Positions 16,593-24,368 are shown, counted from the first letter of the stretch. The stretch is DNA of 39,951 nt from Candidatus Latescibacterota bacterium (GCA_007571365.1 RKRN01000135.1:1-39951), one strand, 5' to 3'. The notes: generated by a model not told the origin, from the sequence alone. Numbers and translations are program-made.

Positions 16593-17627
16593 TTAGGTGC
16601 GAGCTTGGTCGCGGTGCCACTCGAGTACCGTGCGGGGAATGGTCTTGAGGTTTTCGATCGAGGTCTGCAAGGGGATGGCGCACTCTGGGCCGATGAGCTG
16701 GACGCCGGCTTCGAGGTTGCGCACGACTTCCGCGCCGACAACTTCCGGCCCTTTGGCAAAAAGGGTCTCGGGGTTGTTGATGTTGCCTACTAACGAGATG
16801 CGGTCGCGCACGATTTGGGTGGATTCCTCGGGCGTGTTCTTGGAGTCGAAGTGAAAGGCTGCCATGCCGGTTTGGGCGATGTACTCCATGCGGTCCACGG
16901 TGCGGCCGCAAATGTGGAGGATGATGGGCACCGAAAGCCGCTCGGCAAATTCGATGTGCAAATCGCGTAGATAGCGCTTGTAGTACTCGCCGCTGACGAG
17001 ATCGCCGGTGGCGTGGTCGGGCAGGGTCAGCGCGTCGGCACCGGCTTCGATCTGCGCTTGCCCGAACTCAATGGTGATCTCTTTCATGCGGTCGAGGCAG
17101 AGCTTGGTCTGGCCGGGGTCGTCGAGCGACAGCAGCAGAAAAGGCTCGACCCCAAAGCAGTGGTAGCCCAGCGACCAAGGCCCCATGGTCTTGCCGACAA
17201 TGGCGACTTCGTCGCCGTATTCTCGGCGCAGAATTTTGATCGCCTCGGTGACGCAGGCCGTGTCGGGGTGGGTGCAGAGATCGGCGGGGACTTTGATGTC
17301 GTCTGGCCCGTGCCAGATGGGCTCGCTCATGCGGACGGTGGGCCAGTTGTCTTTTTGCTCCCACTGGATTTTGCAGCCGAGGGCTGAGGACTCTTGGATG
17401 ATGGTGAAGACCGGCATGATGGTGTCAAAGCCCAGTTCGGTGTAGCCGGTGGCGGCTAACCGCGCCATGCGCTCGGGCTCGCGGTTGGCCGCCGGGAAAG
17501 GGGCATCGACGAGATCCATCAATTCGACGGTGGCCACCGAGGTCGGGTTGCAGAGCGGGGTGCGGTCCACAGGCTCGCGGGCGAGAGCGGCGAGGACGCG
17601 CTCGCGGCTGGTCATCGAAGAGGGCAT
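16593..17627 (-). CDS. UroD-family (MtaA/MtvB-like) methyltransferase
   Basis: 344 aa, with AAAGGAAGT just ahead of the start. The fold is that of uroporphyrinogen decarboxylase, but the zinc site of corrinoid/thiol methyltransferases is present: H238-x-C240 (LHICG) and C316 (GPECAIP). The conserved N-terminal RQAGR-type active-site segment of true HemE is absent. Members either demethylate a substrate onto the corrinoid protein (as MtvB does for methoxyaromatics) or move methyl from corrinoid to coenzyme M (MtaA). No coenzyme M pathway is visible, and a corrinoid protein lies 13 bp downstream. Substrate:corrinoid methyltransferase is therefore the better guess. The substrate cannot be read from sequence. 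Confidence 0.88.
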   Translation of the reverse strand: MPSSMTSRERVLAALAREPVDRTPLCNPTSVATVELMDLVDAPFPAANREPERMARLAATGYTELGFDTIMPVFTIIQESSALGCKIQWEQKDNWPTVRMSEPIWHGPDDIKVPADLCTHPDTACVTEAIKILRREYGDEVAIVGKTMGPWSLGYHCFGVEPFLLLSLDDPGQTKLCLDRMKEITIEFGQAQIEAGADALTLPDHATGDLVSGEYYKRYLRDLHIEFAERLSVPIILHICGRTVDRMEYIAQTGMAAFHFDSKNTPEESTQIVRDRISLVGNINNPETLFAKGPEVVGAEVVRNLEAGVQLIGPECAIPLQTSIENLKTIPRTVLEWHRDQART

Positions 17628-17639
17628 GATAGACTTCCT

Positions 17640-18278
17640 TTACTCTTGGTTGCTGGGGGCTGAGAGCACGCCGCGGCTGGCCATGGCTTCGGCCTCGCGC
17701 ACGGCGGCACGCACGTTGGGGGCGCGGACGAGCAACAGGCCGATTAGGGCGTCGTGGGAGTAGCCGCAGCCGAAGCGAACTTGGTTGGGGTTATCGGAGA
17801 CTTCTTCCATTTCGCCGAGGCGGATTAGGCCGCGGGCGATGGTGGCGACGCGGCGTTCCGCGCCGGGGGCCTGTTGGGTGGCGCGGACCTCGTACAGGCC
17901 CTGCCCGAGGCTGGCGACAGCGATGGTGGTGTTGGCCTTTTTGTCGAAAATGTGCAGAGGACGCGGCTCTATGGGTTGGGCTGGCGGCAGTTTGCAGGCT
18001 TCTAAGAAAAGACGCTTGACGGCGAACATATGCGCCTGGCCGCAGGGGAAGCCGAGCAGATCGTCGCTGGTTTGCTCCATGCCGCCGAGTATCTGCATGG
18101 CTTCGGCGACCCTGGCGATGCGCTCGGCCGCTCCGGGGAGGTGGCTGTAGGTGTGGACTTTGTAGGCGGCCGGGGCGTTATCCGGACCGGGGCGATAGAG
18201 GGCGATGGAGATGTCGTGGAAGTGGGGATCCATGGAGACCAACTCTATGCGCGGGCCGAGGTCCAAAACCTGTGTCAT
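17640..18278 (-). CDS. Unknown protein with internal duplication, first gene of corrinoid operon
   Basis: 212 aa from the second ATG (18276-18278). An AGAGGA at 18286-18291 is seven bases from this ATG but only one base from the ATG at 18284, so the later start is preferred. I do not recognise the family. With numbering from 18284, residues ~22-95 and ~118-187 are related copies. Each has an (I/V)A...Y.V....(H/Q).PGA segment, a helix RIARVAEAMQILGGMEQ or RVATIARGLIRLGEMEE, and then CGQAH (C81, H85) or CGYSH (C173, H177). Two C-G-x-x-H motifs in a pseudo-symmetric protein could form a metal or cofactor site. It has no signal peptide or membrane segment, so it is probably cytosolic. It sits 12 bp upstream of the methyltransferase start and directly behind the regulated promoter, implying a role in the same methyl-transfer pathway. 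Confidence 0.85.
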   Translation of the reverse strand: MTQVLDLGPRIELVSMDPHFHDISIALYRPGPDNAPAAYKVHTYSHLPGAAERIARVAEAMQILGGMEQTSDDLLGFPCGQAHMFAVKRLFLEACKLPPAQPIEPRPLHIFDKKANTTIAVASLGQGLYEVRATQQAPGAERRVATIARGLIRLGEMEEVSDNPNQVRFGCGYSHDALIGLLLVRAPNVRAAVREAEAMASRGVLSAPSNQE

Positions 18279-18285
18279 CTGCATT

Positions 18286-18291
18286 TCCTCT
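18286..18291 (-). promoter_or_regulatory. Shine-Dalgarno site deciding start of the operon's first gene
   Basis: AGAGGA on the - strand. It is seven bases from the ATG at 18276-18278 and one base from the ATG at 18282-18284, favouring the inner start. Confidence 0.55.
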
Positions 18292-18325
18292 TGACAGCAA
18301 AACGTTGCGTTGAGTACTGTTAGAC

Positions 18326-18354
18326 AAAATAGCTAATGGTCAGACCATCGGCAA
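18326..18354 (-). promoter_or_regulatory. Sigma70-type promoter for the corrinoid methyltransfer operon
   Basis: Reading leftward, TTGCCG (18349-18354) and TATTTT (18326-18331) are separated by exactly 17 bases. Each matches four of six consensus positions. The spacer contains the 13-bp operator palindrome, so repressor binding would block RNA polymerase. The first start codon follows about 45 bases downstream of the -10. Confidence 0.5.
18336..18348. promoter_or_regulatory. FadR/GntR-type operator palindrome
   Basis: ATGGTCAGACCAT is a perfect palindrome with six-base arms and one central base. Its core TGGTCAGACCA matches the operator pattern of FadR-subfamily GntR regulators (TGGTnnnACCA, as for PdhR and LldR). 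It lies between the divergent FCD-GntR gene and the corrinoid operon, inside the operon promoter spacer. The natural reading is autoregulated, effector-relieved repression of the pathway. Confidence 0.8.
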
Positions 18355-18375
18355 ATATTTTTCCACCATCCGCGA

Positions 18376-19134
18376 TTGAACACCTTGGCCCACTCTGCTA
18401 AAAAAGCCGCGGCCGCGGCCATACGCCCGGTGCAGCGCACATCCGTCAGCGACGCGATTATCGCGCAGATAACCGACTTAATCGAACGCAATGTGCTCAA
18501 GCCCGGCGACCGACTGCCGTCGGAGCGGGAGTTGTGCAAGCGTTTTCAGGTGGGCCGGTCCTCACTGCGCGAGGCCCTGCGCTCGCTGGTAATGCTGGGC
18601 CTGCTCGATGGCCGCGTCGGCGCGGGCACATTTGTCTGCGACAACAGCCAACACGTAGATCGGGCGTTGCAGTGGGGGTTTTTGCTCGACGGCAAAAAGC
18701 TGCAAGACCTGAGCGAGACGCGGATGATGCTCGAGTCGCAAAACGCTTATTTGGCGGCCGAGCGGGCCACGGCTGACGATTTAGCAGAAATTGCCGCTAC
18801 ATTGGCCGGCATGGCCGAAGGGTTGGCGGACGCGGGCCGTTTCCTCGCCAGCGATTTGCAGTTCCACCTGCTCATCGCCCGGGCCACGCACAATTCCATC
18901 CTCTACAGCTTGCTCGAAACCACGCGTAACTATCTCCAAGAATGGATCAAGGAAAGTTTGGCGGAGCCGTCGCTGGCCGGCCCTCGAGCCGAGCTGTCGC
19001 TGGCGGAGCATCAGCAGATCCTAGAGGCACTAAAGCGGCGAGATGCGGAAGCGGCGCGGCAGGCGATGGCCGCGCACATTCGGTCTAGTAGCGGGGATTT
19101 GCAGCGGACTAGCCGTCGATCAGGGTTCGGTTGA
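18376..19134 (+). CDS. FadR-subfamily (FCD) GntR transcriptional regulator
   Basis: 252 aa if started at TTG 18376. The frame has no ATG before the DNA-binding domain, so another TTG or the GTG near 18430 could be used instead. Residues ~22-90 form the winged helix (LKPGDRLPSERELCKRF, VGRSSLREALRSL, GRVGAGTFV). Residues ~110-235 are an all-helical FCD ligand domain with metal-type residues in SDLQFH, LAEHQQIL and MAAHIRSS. It would sense a small acid or related metabolite and release DNA. It is divergent from the corrinoid methyltransferase operon, and a perfect FadR-type palindrome lies between them, so this operon is its likely target. Its 3' end overlaps the convergent kinase gene by 26 bp. 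Confidence 0.9.
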   Translation: MNTLAHSAKKAAAAAIRPVQRTSVSDAIIAQITDLIERNVLKPGDRLPSERELCKRFQVGRSSLREALRSLVMLGLLDGRVGAGTFVCDNSQHVDRALQWGFLLDGKKLQDLSETRMMLESQNAYLAAERATADDLAEIAATLAGMAEGLADAGRFLASDLQFHLLIARATHNSILYSLLETTRNYLQEWIKESLAEPSLAGPRAELSLAEHQQILEALKRRDAEAARQAMAAHIRSSSGDLQRTSRRSGFG

Positions 19135-20113
19135 CGAATTCGGTGACTTCCTCGATGCGCCCCAATCCCGTTAAAATCAAGCTCTGGGCAATGCGCCGCG
19201 ATAACCCGACGATGCGCTCGTCTTTGAGTGCGACTGGCTGGCGGCCATCGGTCGCGCTCAGTAGCAGGCAGCCGAGATCGCGCACGGCTTGGTGTTTGAC
19301 TTCCTCGACCTGCTCGTAGTTCGCATTCTGAAAATAGCTATTCCAGAAGACATTGACGGCCTCTAAATAGGCGGCTTTTTGGGCGGTGTTCTGCATGGCC
19401 TTGATGCACATATCGGCCGTGTAGAAGGCGAGGTCAAAGGTGGGGTAGCCATAGTGGGCAGTGGCAAAATCGACCCAGTAGGGATGGCCGTTGGCAACCC
19501 ATATATTGCGGGGCCGCAAGTCGCCCAAGACTAGGCAAAACCCCTCGTTGAGCAGAAAATTGGTGTGGACGGCAATGGCCTTTTTGAGGTCGGGATAGGC
19601 GTTGGCAATGTAGTTGTAGTGCGGGTCAATGCGCAGTTGCTCAAATGCTTTAGTGGATGCAAACTCGTCGGCGACCTCGGCCGAGCCGGCGGTCTCGCTG
19701 TGGACTGTGGCTAGCAGTTCGCCGCACTGAACGGCGATTTGCAGGTCGATGCGGCCATTGACCAAGTCGCCCTCCCACGACAGGGCGTTGTGCGGCGGTG
19801 GAGTTGTCACGAGGATGAAGTTCGTGCGGTCTTCGAGCAGGACTTCCGGCAATATCTCGGGCGCGAGGAATTGCGTCAAGCGCATGATGCAGCTTTTCTC
19901 GGCGAAGATGCGCCGCCGATCGATCCACCAGCGCTCCTTGATTTGGACGCGCGAGTGCGCTTGCTTGACGATCCAAGCCTGCTTGGCAGCCTCTACGTAG
20001 TACACCCGGTTTTTCAGCTCGTCACTAAAGCTCTGGACGCGGATCGGGCCTTCGTCGGCGAGCAGTTTTTTGCGTTTCAGGTACTCGGATATAGCCTGTT
20101 TCTCTAGGTTCAT
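19109..20113 (-). CDS. APH/choline-kinase-like phosphotransferase
   Basis: 334 aa. Features of the aminoglycoside phosphotransferase/MTR-kinase fold are visible: K50 (WIVKQA) and E72 in the N-lobe, the catalytic loop GDLRPRN with D198 and N203, and the metal-binding D215 in WVDFATA. The usual HGD is LGD here, so the conserved His is Leu. The protein looks closest to small-molecule kinases such as methylthioribose or homoserine kinase-like enzymes rather than drug-resistance enzymes, but its substrate is unknown. It starts 10 bp after the end of lipA on the same strand and probably shares its transcript. Its 3' end overlaps the convergent GntR gene by 26 bp. Confidence 0.82.
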   Translation of the reverse strand: MNLEKQAISEYLKRKKLLADEGPIRVQSFSDELKNRVYYVEAAKQAWIVKQAHSRVQIKERWWIDRRRIFAEKSCIMRLTQFLAPEILPEVLLEDRTNFILVTTPPPHNALSWEGDLVNGRIDLQIAVQCGELLATVHSETAGSAEVADEFASTKAFEQLRIDPHYNYIANAYPDLKKAIAVHTNFLLNEGFCLVLGDLRPRNIWVANGHPYWVDFATAHYGYPTFDLAFYTADMCIKAMQNTAQKAAYLEAVNVFWNSYFQNANYEQVEEVKHQAVRDLGCLLLSATDGRQPVALKDERIVGLSRRIAQSLILTGLGRIEEVTEFVNRTLIDG

Positions 20114-20122
20114 GGGCTTCTT

Positions 20123-21010
20123 TCAGGAGGTAGTGGGGGTGGCAGTCCGCACCTGTTCGACTTGGCTGGCGGCATGGTACGAGCTGCGCACCAACGGGCC
20201 AGACTCGACGTGGCGAAAGCCCAACCCGAGGGCAACGCGCCGCCACTCGGCGAATTCGTCGGGGTGGACGAAGCGCGCTACGGGCACATGGTGGGCGGAC
20301 GGGCTTAGGTATTGGCCCAAAGTCAGGATGGCGCAGCCGACATCCGCTAGGTCTTGGATGCTCTGGGCTATTTCTTTTTTTGTTTCGCCGGCCCCTAGCA
20401 TCATGCCAGACTTCGTGGGGGCCGGACTCATCTTGCGGGCTCGGTCGAGGAGCTCCAGCGAGCGCCCGTAGCGGGCTTGTGGGCGCATGGTGGGGTAGAG
20501 GCGCGGCGGCGTTTCGATGTTGTGATTGAGAATGTCCGGGCCGGCTTCAAGGACGGTCGCTAGGGCCTGCCAATCGCCCTTAAAGTCCGGGATCAGGACT
20601 TCAACGCTCGTTGCGGGACAAAGGTGATGTACTGCCGCGATCGTCCGGGCGAAGATACGCGCCCCACCGTCTGGTAGTTCGTCGCGATTGACCGAGGTAA
20701 TCACCGCGTGCTCTAGCTCGAGGCGGGCAATAGCAGCGGCAACGCGCTCAGGCTCGCCTTCGTCGAGCCATTGCGGGCGCCCGGTCTTGATCGCGCAGAA
20801 TCCGCAACTGCGAGTGCAGACATCCCCCAAAATCATAAAGGTCGCCGTGCGTTGGCTCCAGCACTCGCCGATGTTGGGGCAGTGTGCACTCTCACACACC
20901 GTGTTGAGCTGGAGGTCGGCGAGCAGGTTTTTTAGGGCGATGTAATTGGGGTGGCCTGGGGCTTTGGCCTTGAGCCAGGGTGGGAGTCGGCGCTTGGAAT
21001 TAGATGCCAT
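20123..21010 (-). CDS. lipA: Lipoyl synthase
   Basis: 295 aa, normal length for LipA. This radical-SAM enzyme inserts two sulfurs into octanoyl-lipoyl domains of 2-oxoacid dehydrogenases and glycine cleavage H protein. Both iron-sulfur sets are present: the auxiliary cluster C39-x4-C44-x5-C50 (CESAHCPNIGEC) and the radical SAM C65-x3-C69-x2-C72 (CTRSCGFC). Other hallmarks are ITSVNRDELPDGGA, HNIETPPRLYPTMRP and the C-terminal RSSYHA. The cytosolic role is well established for the family. No lipB or dehydrogenase gene is adjacent. A MITE-like insertion ends about 20 bp upstream of its start and probably contributes to or displaces its promoter. Confidence 0.97.
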   Translation of the reverse strand: MASNSKRRLPPWLKAKAPGHPNYIALKNLLADLQLNTVCESAHCPNIGECWSQRTATFMILGDVCTRSCGFCAIKTGRPQWLDEGEPERVAAAIARLELEHAVITSVNRDELPDGGARIFARTIAAVHHLCPATSVEVLIPDFKGDWQALATVLEAGPDILNHNIETPPRLYPTMRPQARYGRSLELLDRARKMSPAPTKSGMMLGAGETKKEIAQSIQDLADVGCAILTLGQYLSPSAHHVPVARFVHPDEFAEWRRVALGLGFRHVESGPLVRSSYHAASQVEQVRTATPTTS

Positions 21011-21031
21011 AGGACTGACGAGGAAAACTAA

Positions 21032-21214
21032 AAAATAACTGATGTTACGCAGCTTTTGTCATGCCTGTCTAGAAAGGCCGCGTTTGCGGCCTTGGGGCAG
21101 CCTGGATTCCCGCTCCGTCGGGGTACGGGGTGACGTTCTTGCGCGGAATGACGACGGAAGGGGCCGGAAGCGTCAGACCCAGATTGATTAAGAGTGCGTA
21201 ACATCAGAAAATAA
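21032..21214. mobile_element. MITE-like element with terminal inverted repeats and target duplication
   Basis: A 169-bp non-coding unit (21039-21207) is bounded by perfect 13-bp inverted repeats, CTGATGTTACGCA at 21039-21051 and its complement at 21195-21207. It is flanked on both sides by the same 7 bp AAAATAA (21032-21038 and 21208-21214), as expected for a target-site duplication. Inside is a perfect hairpin AAGGCCGC-GTTT-GCGGCCTT (21074-21093) and a GGATTCCCGC...GCGGAATGACG pair common in dispersed bacterial repeats. No transposase is encoded, so it would be mobilised in trans. It lies between the GT87 gene end and lipA. The AT-rich flanks make the duplication somewhat less certain. Confidence 0.68.
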
Positions 21215-21242
21215 AATATAATACGACTCCAGTACGCTAATA

Positions 21243-22460
21243 TCAAGACTTGGTGGGTGTTGCGGCTAAACAAGTGCGGCACAGTCCGTACCACAGATAG
21301 CCGAGGGGAAGGAGTTTAGTGCTGCGATAGGCGATGGAAGTGACCGTCCCCCAGACGCGCTCAGGGTCAATAGGCCCATAGACCCCCGGCTCGAGATCGA
21401 AGCAGACAAAGGGCGTCGGCAGAGCGATAAGAGCAAATATCCACAAGAACTTAGGAGAGCCTGAGTGCGCGTACAAAACCACGAGTACGGGCTGGAGAAA
21501 AACGTAGTGATGTTCCCAAACGTCTTTGTATACGAGAAAAAAGGTACACATCCACAGCGCGAGCAGCGGCAGGGCATCGCGGCTGCGCCAAGTGGCCACT
21601 AAGGCCGCGACGAAGATCGCGGCTTGCGAGCAATAGATGACTGCTCGGCCTGCGAAAGGGAGGTCGGCGAGGGTTGTTAGCTCGGCTAGGGGTCGCCCAG
21701 CTAGTTGGGCCACGACGCTGACCAGCGCACCTTGCAGCCCGAGATTGCCCGCATGGGTGAGGCCCCCTTGGACGGGAGCACCGTAGATATTGACGGTTAA
21801 AAAAGCGGCCAAGCTATCTGGATGCAGAAAAAAGTAAGGCAGCGACGTAAGCAAGCCGACTAGCAAGCCCAAAGCAAGGACGCGCCAAGCGCGAAGCCGC
21901 AAAAGCGCGGGCGCGAGGATCAAGGCGTTGGGTTTGACCAAGAGAGCACCCGCCCAACAGAAGCTGGCCCTCCATCTCTGGCCGCTGTGGAGGCCGACGA
22001 TGAGCCAAAAGAGCAGCGACGAAGCCCAGAAGCTGACCTGCCCCATGTAGAGTTCGAGAAAGTAAGGCGAGAACGCCAGCCACATAAACAAAGCCAAGCC
22101 CCGGCGCGGCTCTGCGACCCACCGCCAAGTCAGATAGAGGTTGGCCGCGAGGAAAAGCTCGGTGCAGCACAGATGCAGCAGGTATGCAGTCAGGGGTTGA
22201 AAGTGCGCGAAAAGACGGGCGACCCAGGCAAAGGCCGGCAGATAGCGGAAGCCGAAGGCTCCCGACACCGAGTAGATGTCGCGGCCTTCGGCTAGGGCTT
22301 GGCCCGCTAAGTAGAAAACCCCAAAATCAAAGCCGCGGCGGGTGTGGGAGGCGTCGTTGAAGAGGGGTCGGAGGAGGTCGGTGCCGAGGGCGACGAGGAA
22401 AACGACGTGTATTAAAAGGCCCGCTATGAGGTAGGGAACAGGCCCTCTAAAGCGCTTCAT
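21243..22460 (-). CDS. GT87 (DUF2029)-like polyprenol-dependent mannosyltransferase
   Basis: 405 aa with about ten hydrophobic segments. The N-terminal FDFGVFYLAGQALAEGRDIY motif is the signature of the GT87/DUF2029 family (actinobacterial PimE-like enzymes), where the loop Asp acts in transfer from polyprenyl-phosphate-mannose. Later LVKPNALILAP and the large C-terminal membrane region also fit. It should act at the cytoplasmic membrane with its active site outside, adding sugars to lipids or glycans. Donor and acceptor are unknown. It begins 21 bp after the S41 protease stop, so it is likely in the coaX-protease transcript. Confidence 0.85.
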   Translation of the reverse strand: MKRFRGPVPYLIAGLLIHVVFLVALGTDLLRPLFNDASHTRRGFDFGVFYLAGQALAEGRDIYSVSGAFGFRYLPAFAWVARLFAHFQPLTAYLLHLCCTELFLAANLYLTWRWVAEPRRGLALFMWLAFSPYFLELYMGQVSFWASSLLFWLIVGLHSGQRWRASFCWAGALLVKPNALILAPALLRLRAWRVLALGLLVGLLTSLPYFFLHPDSLAAFLTVNIYGAPVQGGLTHAGNLGLQGALVSVVAQLAGRPLAELTTLADLPFAGRAVIYCSQAAIFVAALVATWRSRDALPLLALWMCTFFLVYKDVWEHHYVFLQPVLVVLYAHSGSPKFLWIFALIALPTPFVCFDLEPGVYGPIDPERVWGTVTSIAYRSTKLLPLGYLWYGLCRTCLAATPTKS

Positions 22461-22481
22461 ACCGCCGCTAAAATCAAGCTC

Positions 22482-24356
22482 CTACTGGAGATCGCCGCTG
22501 CTGTCTTCTTGGGCGATGGAGTCCTCGGCCGGAGAGCCTATTTCCCCCTTGTCGAACCACATCTGGTACTCGCTCGAATCGGCGATAATGCGGCGCGCCT
22601 CCAGTACTTGGGGATCCACAGTTATATTGTACGCTTCGGCCACTGGCTCCCCGAATGCTTTTTCGAGGATGTCGAAGGTGAGCCGCCAAGCGATGAGCTC
22701 TTCGGTTTCCTGCCAGTGTTGTTCCTCGATTTTGTCGATCTCGTCGGTCAGGTTGCTGAGCGGCTTGGCGAGTTGGTTGTACTCTTCGCCTTCGGCGACT
22801 TGGTCCAATTCCTCGACTCGGGCTTCGAGTTCGCTGATGTAGTTGAACCCGCGGTTTTCGGCAAAGGTGCGGAAGGCCGCTAGATCCGCTGGGCTGGCGA
22901 CGAAGTCTGGCGTCAGATCTGGGTACTTGAGCCGGTGCTCGCGGGCATAGTAGAAGAATTGGTTGTTGAGGCTGTAGATGCCGCTGAGCTGTGCGTAGAG
23001 GCGGCTGCCACGGCGCCCAGATACCTCAATGTCTGGGGTAATGCCGCCACTGCCGCGGACGATGCGCTCGAGCCGGAGGGTCTTGAACTCCTCGTCGTAC
23101 CCGCGGACGAGGGTGGAATCCTTGCGCATGCGCTTGTCGATGGAGCGGCCCGAAGGCGTGTGCCAAGCAGCCATGGTCAGCTTGAGCTCGGCGCGGTCGT
23201 CAATGGGGACGATCTGCTGAACGGAGCCCTTGCCCACGGTCGTAGTTCCCAGCACCAGCCCGCGGTCCCAGTCTTGGAGGGCACCGGCGACGATCTCGGA
23301 CGCCGAAGCGGACAGGTTGTTGACCATGACGATGAGCGGTGTGTCGCGCAGCAGGGCGTCCTCGCTGGTTTCGTACCGGGCCGTGTCTTTGAAGGCGCGG
23401 CCCGCAGTAAAGACCACGAGGCGGTCGCGGGGCAGGAAGAGGTCGGCGATTTGCACGGCTTCTTCGAGGTACCCACCGCCGTTGCCGCGCAGGTCGAAAA
23501 TCAGCCGCTCCATGCCCTGTTCTTCTAGCTCGACAATCGCGTTGAACACCTCCCGGCTCGACCCCTTTTGGAAGCTGTCGAGCTTGATGTAGCCGGTGTC
23601 GCCGGGAAAAAGGGTGGCGAGCGGGACGCTGTTCATCTGCACTTCTCGGCGCTCGATCGTCAGGTCGAAGGGGGTGGGGTGATCGGCGCGCGTTAGGGTT
23701 AGGGTTACCGAGGTGCCAGGCTCGCCGCGCATGCTGTCGGCGGCCACGACAGCCGACATGCCCTTGGTAGAAGTGCTATTGATCGCGGTGATTAGATCGC
23801 CCGACTTGACGCCGGCTAGGGCCGCTGGCGTCTGGTCGTGTACGAGGCGCCACACGGCAATCGCGCTGTCGGGATAGACCACTTGGATGCGGAAGCCCAG
23901 CCCCCCGTATTTGCCTTGGGTCTGGATGTTGAAGTTGTCGAGATTATGCCTTTCCAAAAATACCGAGTAAGGGTCGAGAATTTCCATCATCCCGGCGATG
24001 CCAAAGCGGATTAGCGTATCCGCAGCGACCGGATAAAAGGCATTTTCGTCGATGGCTTGAGCCATGTGCATGAGGGTGTAGAAGCGGTGGTTTAGCAGCC
24101 TTGCCGCGTCCTCGCTATTGAGTTGGGCACGGGCGTTGAGCGTGTATTCCGAGGCTGGATCTAAGGCATTGAATATCCCTCGCGCCGCCGCCTGCGCTAG
24201 AGAATCGGGATGTACTTCTTCAACGTAGTACTGGTGAATGGTTTGGGCCGTCTTCCACAACAGGGCTTTGTATTCGTCTTCAACCGAGCGCTCAGCCCGC
24301 AAGCCGGAGGCGGATGCGCCGAGGGAAAACAGCAGCGAAATGAGCAAAATAGACAA
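22482..24356 (-). CDS. C-terminal processing peptidase, S41 family, with PDZ domain
   Basis: 624 aa from TTG 24356, chosen because AAGGAG (24363-24368) precedes it by six bases and a clean signal peptide (MSILLISLLFSLGASA) follows. The frame extends to 24410, but the extra 18 residues are polar and lack a ribosome-binding site. A helical N-terminal domain is followed by a PDZ domain at about 140-230 (GGLGFRIQVVYP, AGVKSGDLITAIN). The S41 catalytic core lies at about 250-430, with the nucleophile in NNLSASASEIVAGAL and the general-base Lys at ~376 (VGKGSVQQ). FDLRGNGGGYL is also typical. A long charged C-terminal extension (~450-624) is unassigned. It probably trims periplasmic or envelope proteins. 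It follows coaX by 69 bp. Confidence 0.93.
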   Translation of the reverse strand: MSILLISLLFSLGASASGLRAERSVEDEYKALLWKTAQTIHQYYVEEVHPDSLAQAAARGIFNALDPASEYTLNARAQLNSEDAARLLNHRFYTLMHMAQAIDENAFYPVAADTLIRFGIAGMMEILDPYSVFLERHNLDNFNIQTQGKYGGLGFRIQVVYPDSAIAVWRLVHDQTPAALAGVKSGDLITAINSTSTKGMSAVVAADSMRGEPGTSVTLTLTRADHPTPFDLTIERREVQMNSVPLATLFPGDTGYIKLDSFQKGSSREVFNAIVELEEQGMERLIFDLRGNGGGYLEEAVQIADLFLPRDRLVVFTAGRAFKDTARYETSEDALLRDTPLIVMVNNLSASASEIVAGALQDWDRGLVLGTTTVGKGSVQQIVPIDDRAELKLTMAAWHTPSGRSIDKRMRKDSTLVRGYDEEFKTLRLERIVRGSGGITPDIEVSGRRGSRLYAQLSGIYSLNNQFFYYAREHRLKYPDLTPDFVASPADLAAFRTFAENRGFNYISELEARVEELDQVAEGEEYNQLAKPLSNLTDEIDKIEEQHWQETEELIAWRLTFDILEKAFGEPVAEAYNITVDPQVLEARRIIADSSEYQMWFDKGEIGSPAEDSIAQEDSSGDLQ

Positions 24357-24362
24357 GCGACA

Positions 24363-24368
24363 CTCCTT
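24363..24368 (-). promoter_or_regulatory. Shine-Dalgarno site fixing the S41 protease start
   Basis: AAGGAG on the - strand, six bases before TTG 24354-24356. It supports that start over the upstream ATG at 24410. Confidence 0.65.

Noticed and set aside
16580..16759. Upstream extension of the corrinoid protein frame by 60 residues
   Set aside because: The extension is Ser/Pro/Arg-rich, overlaps the upstream methyltransferase gene, and family proteins start at the MADLTDIANE-type helix.
16593..17627. True uroporphyrinogen decarboxylase (hemE)
   Set aside because: It lacks the N-terminal HemE active-site segment, has the methyltransferase zinc residues H238/C240/C316, and sits beside a corrinoid protein.
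19109..20113. Aminoglycoside resistance gene
   Set aside because: Only the general APH fold is shared; the HGD motif is altered and the neighbour is lipA, with no resistance context.
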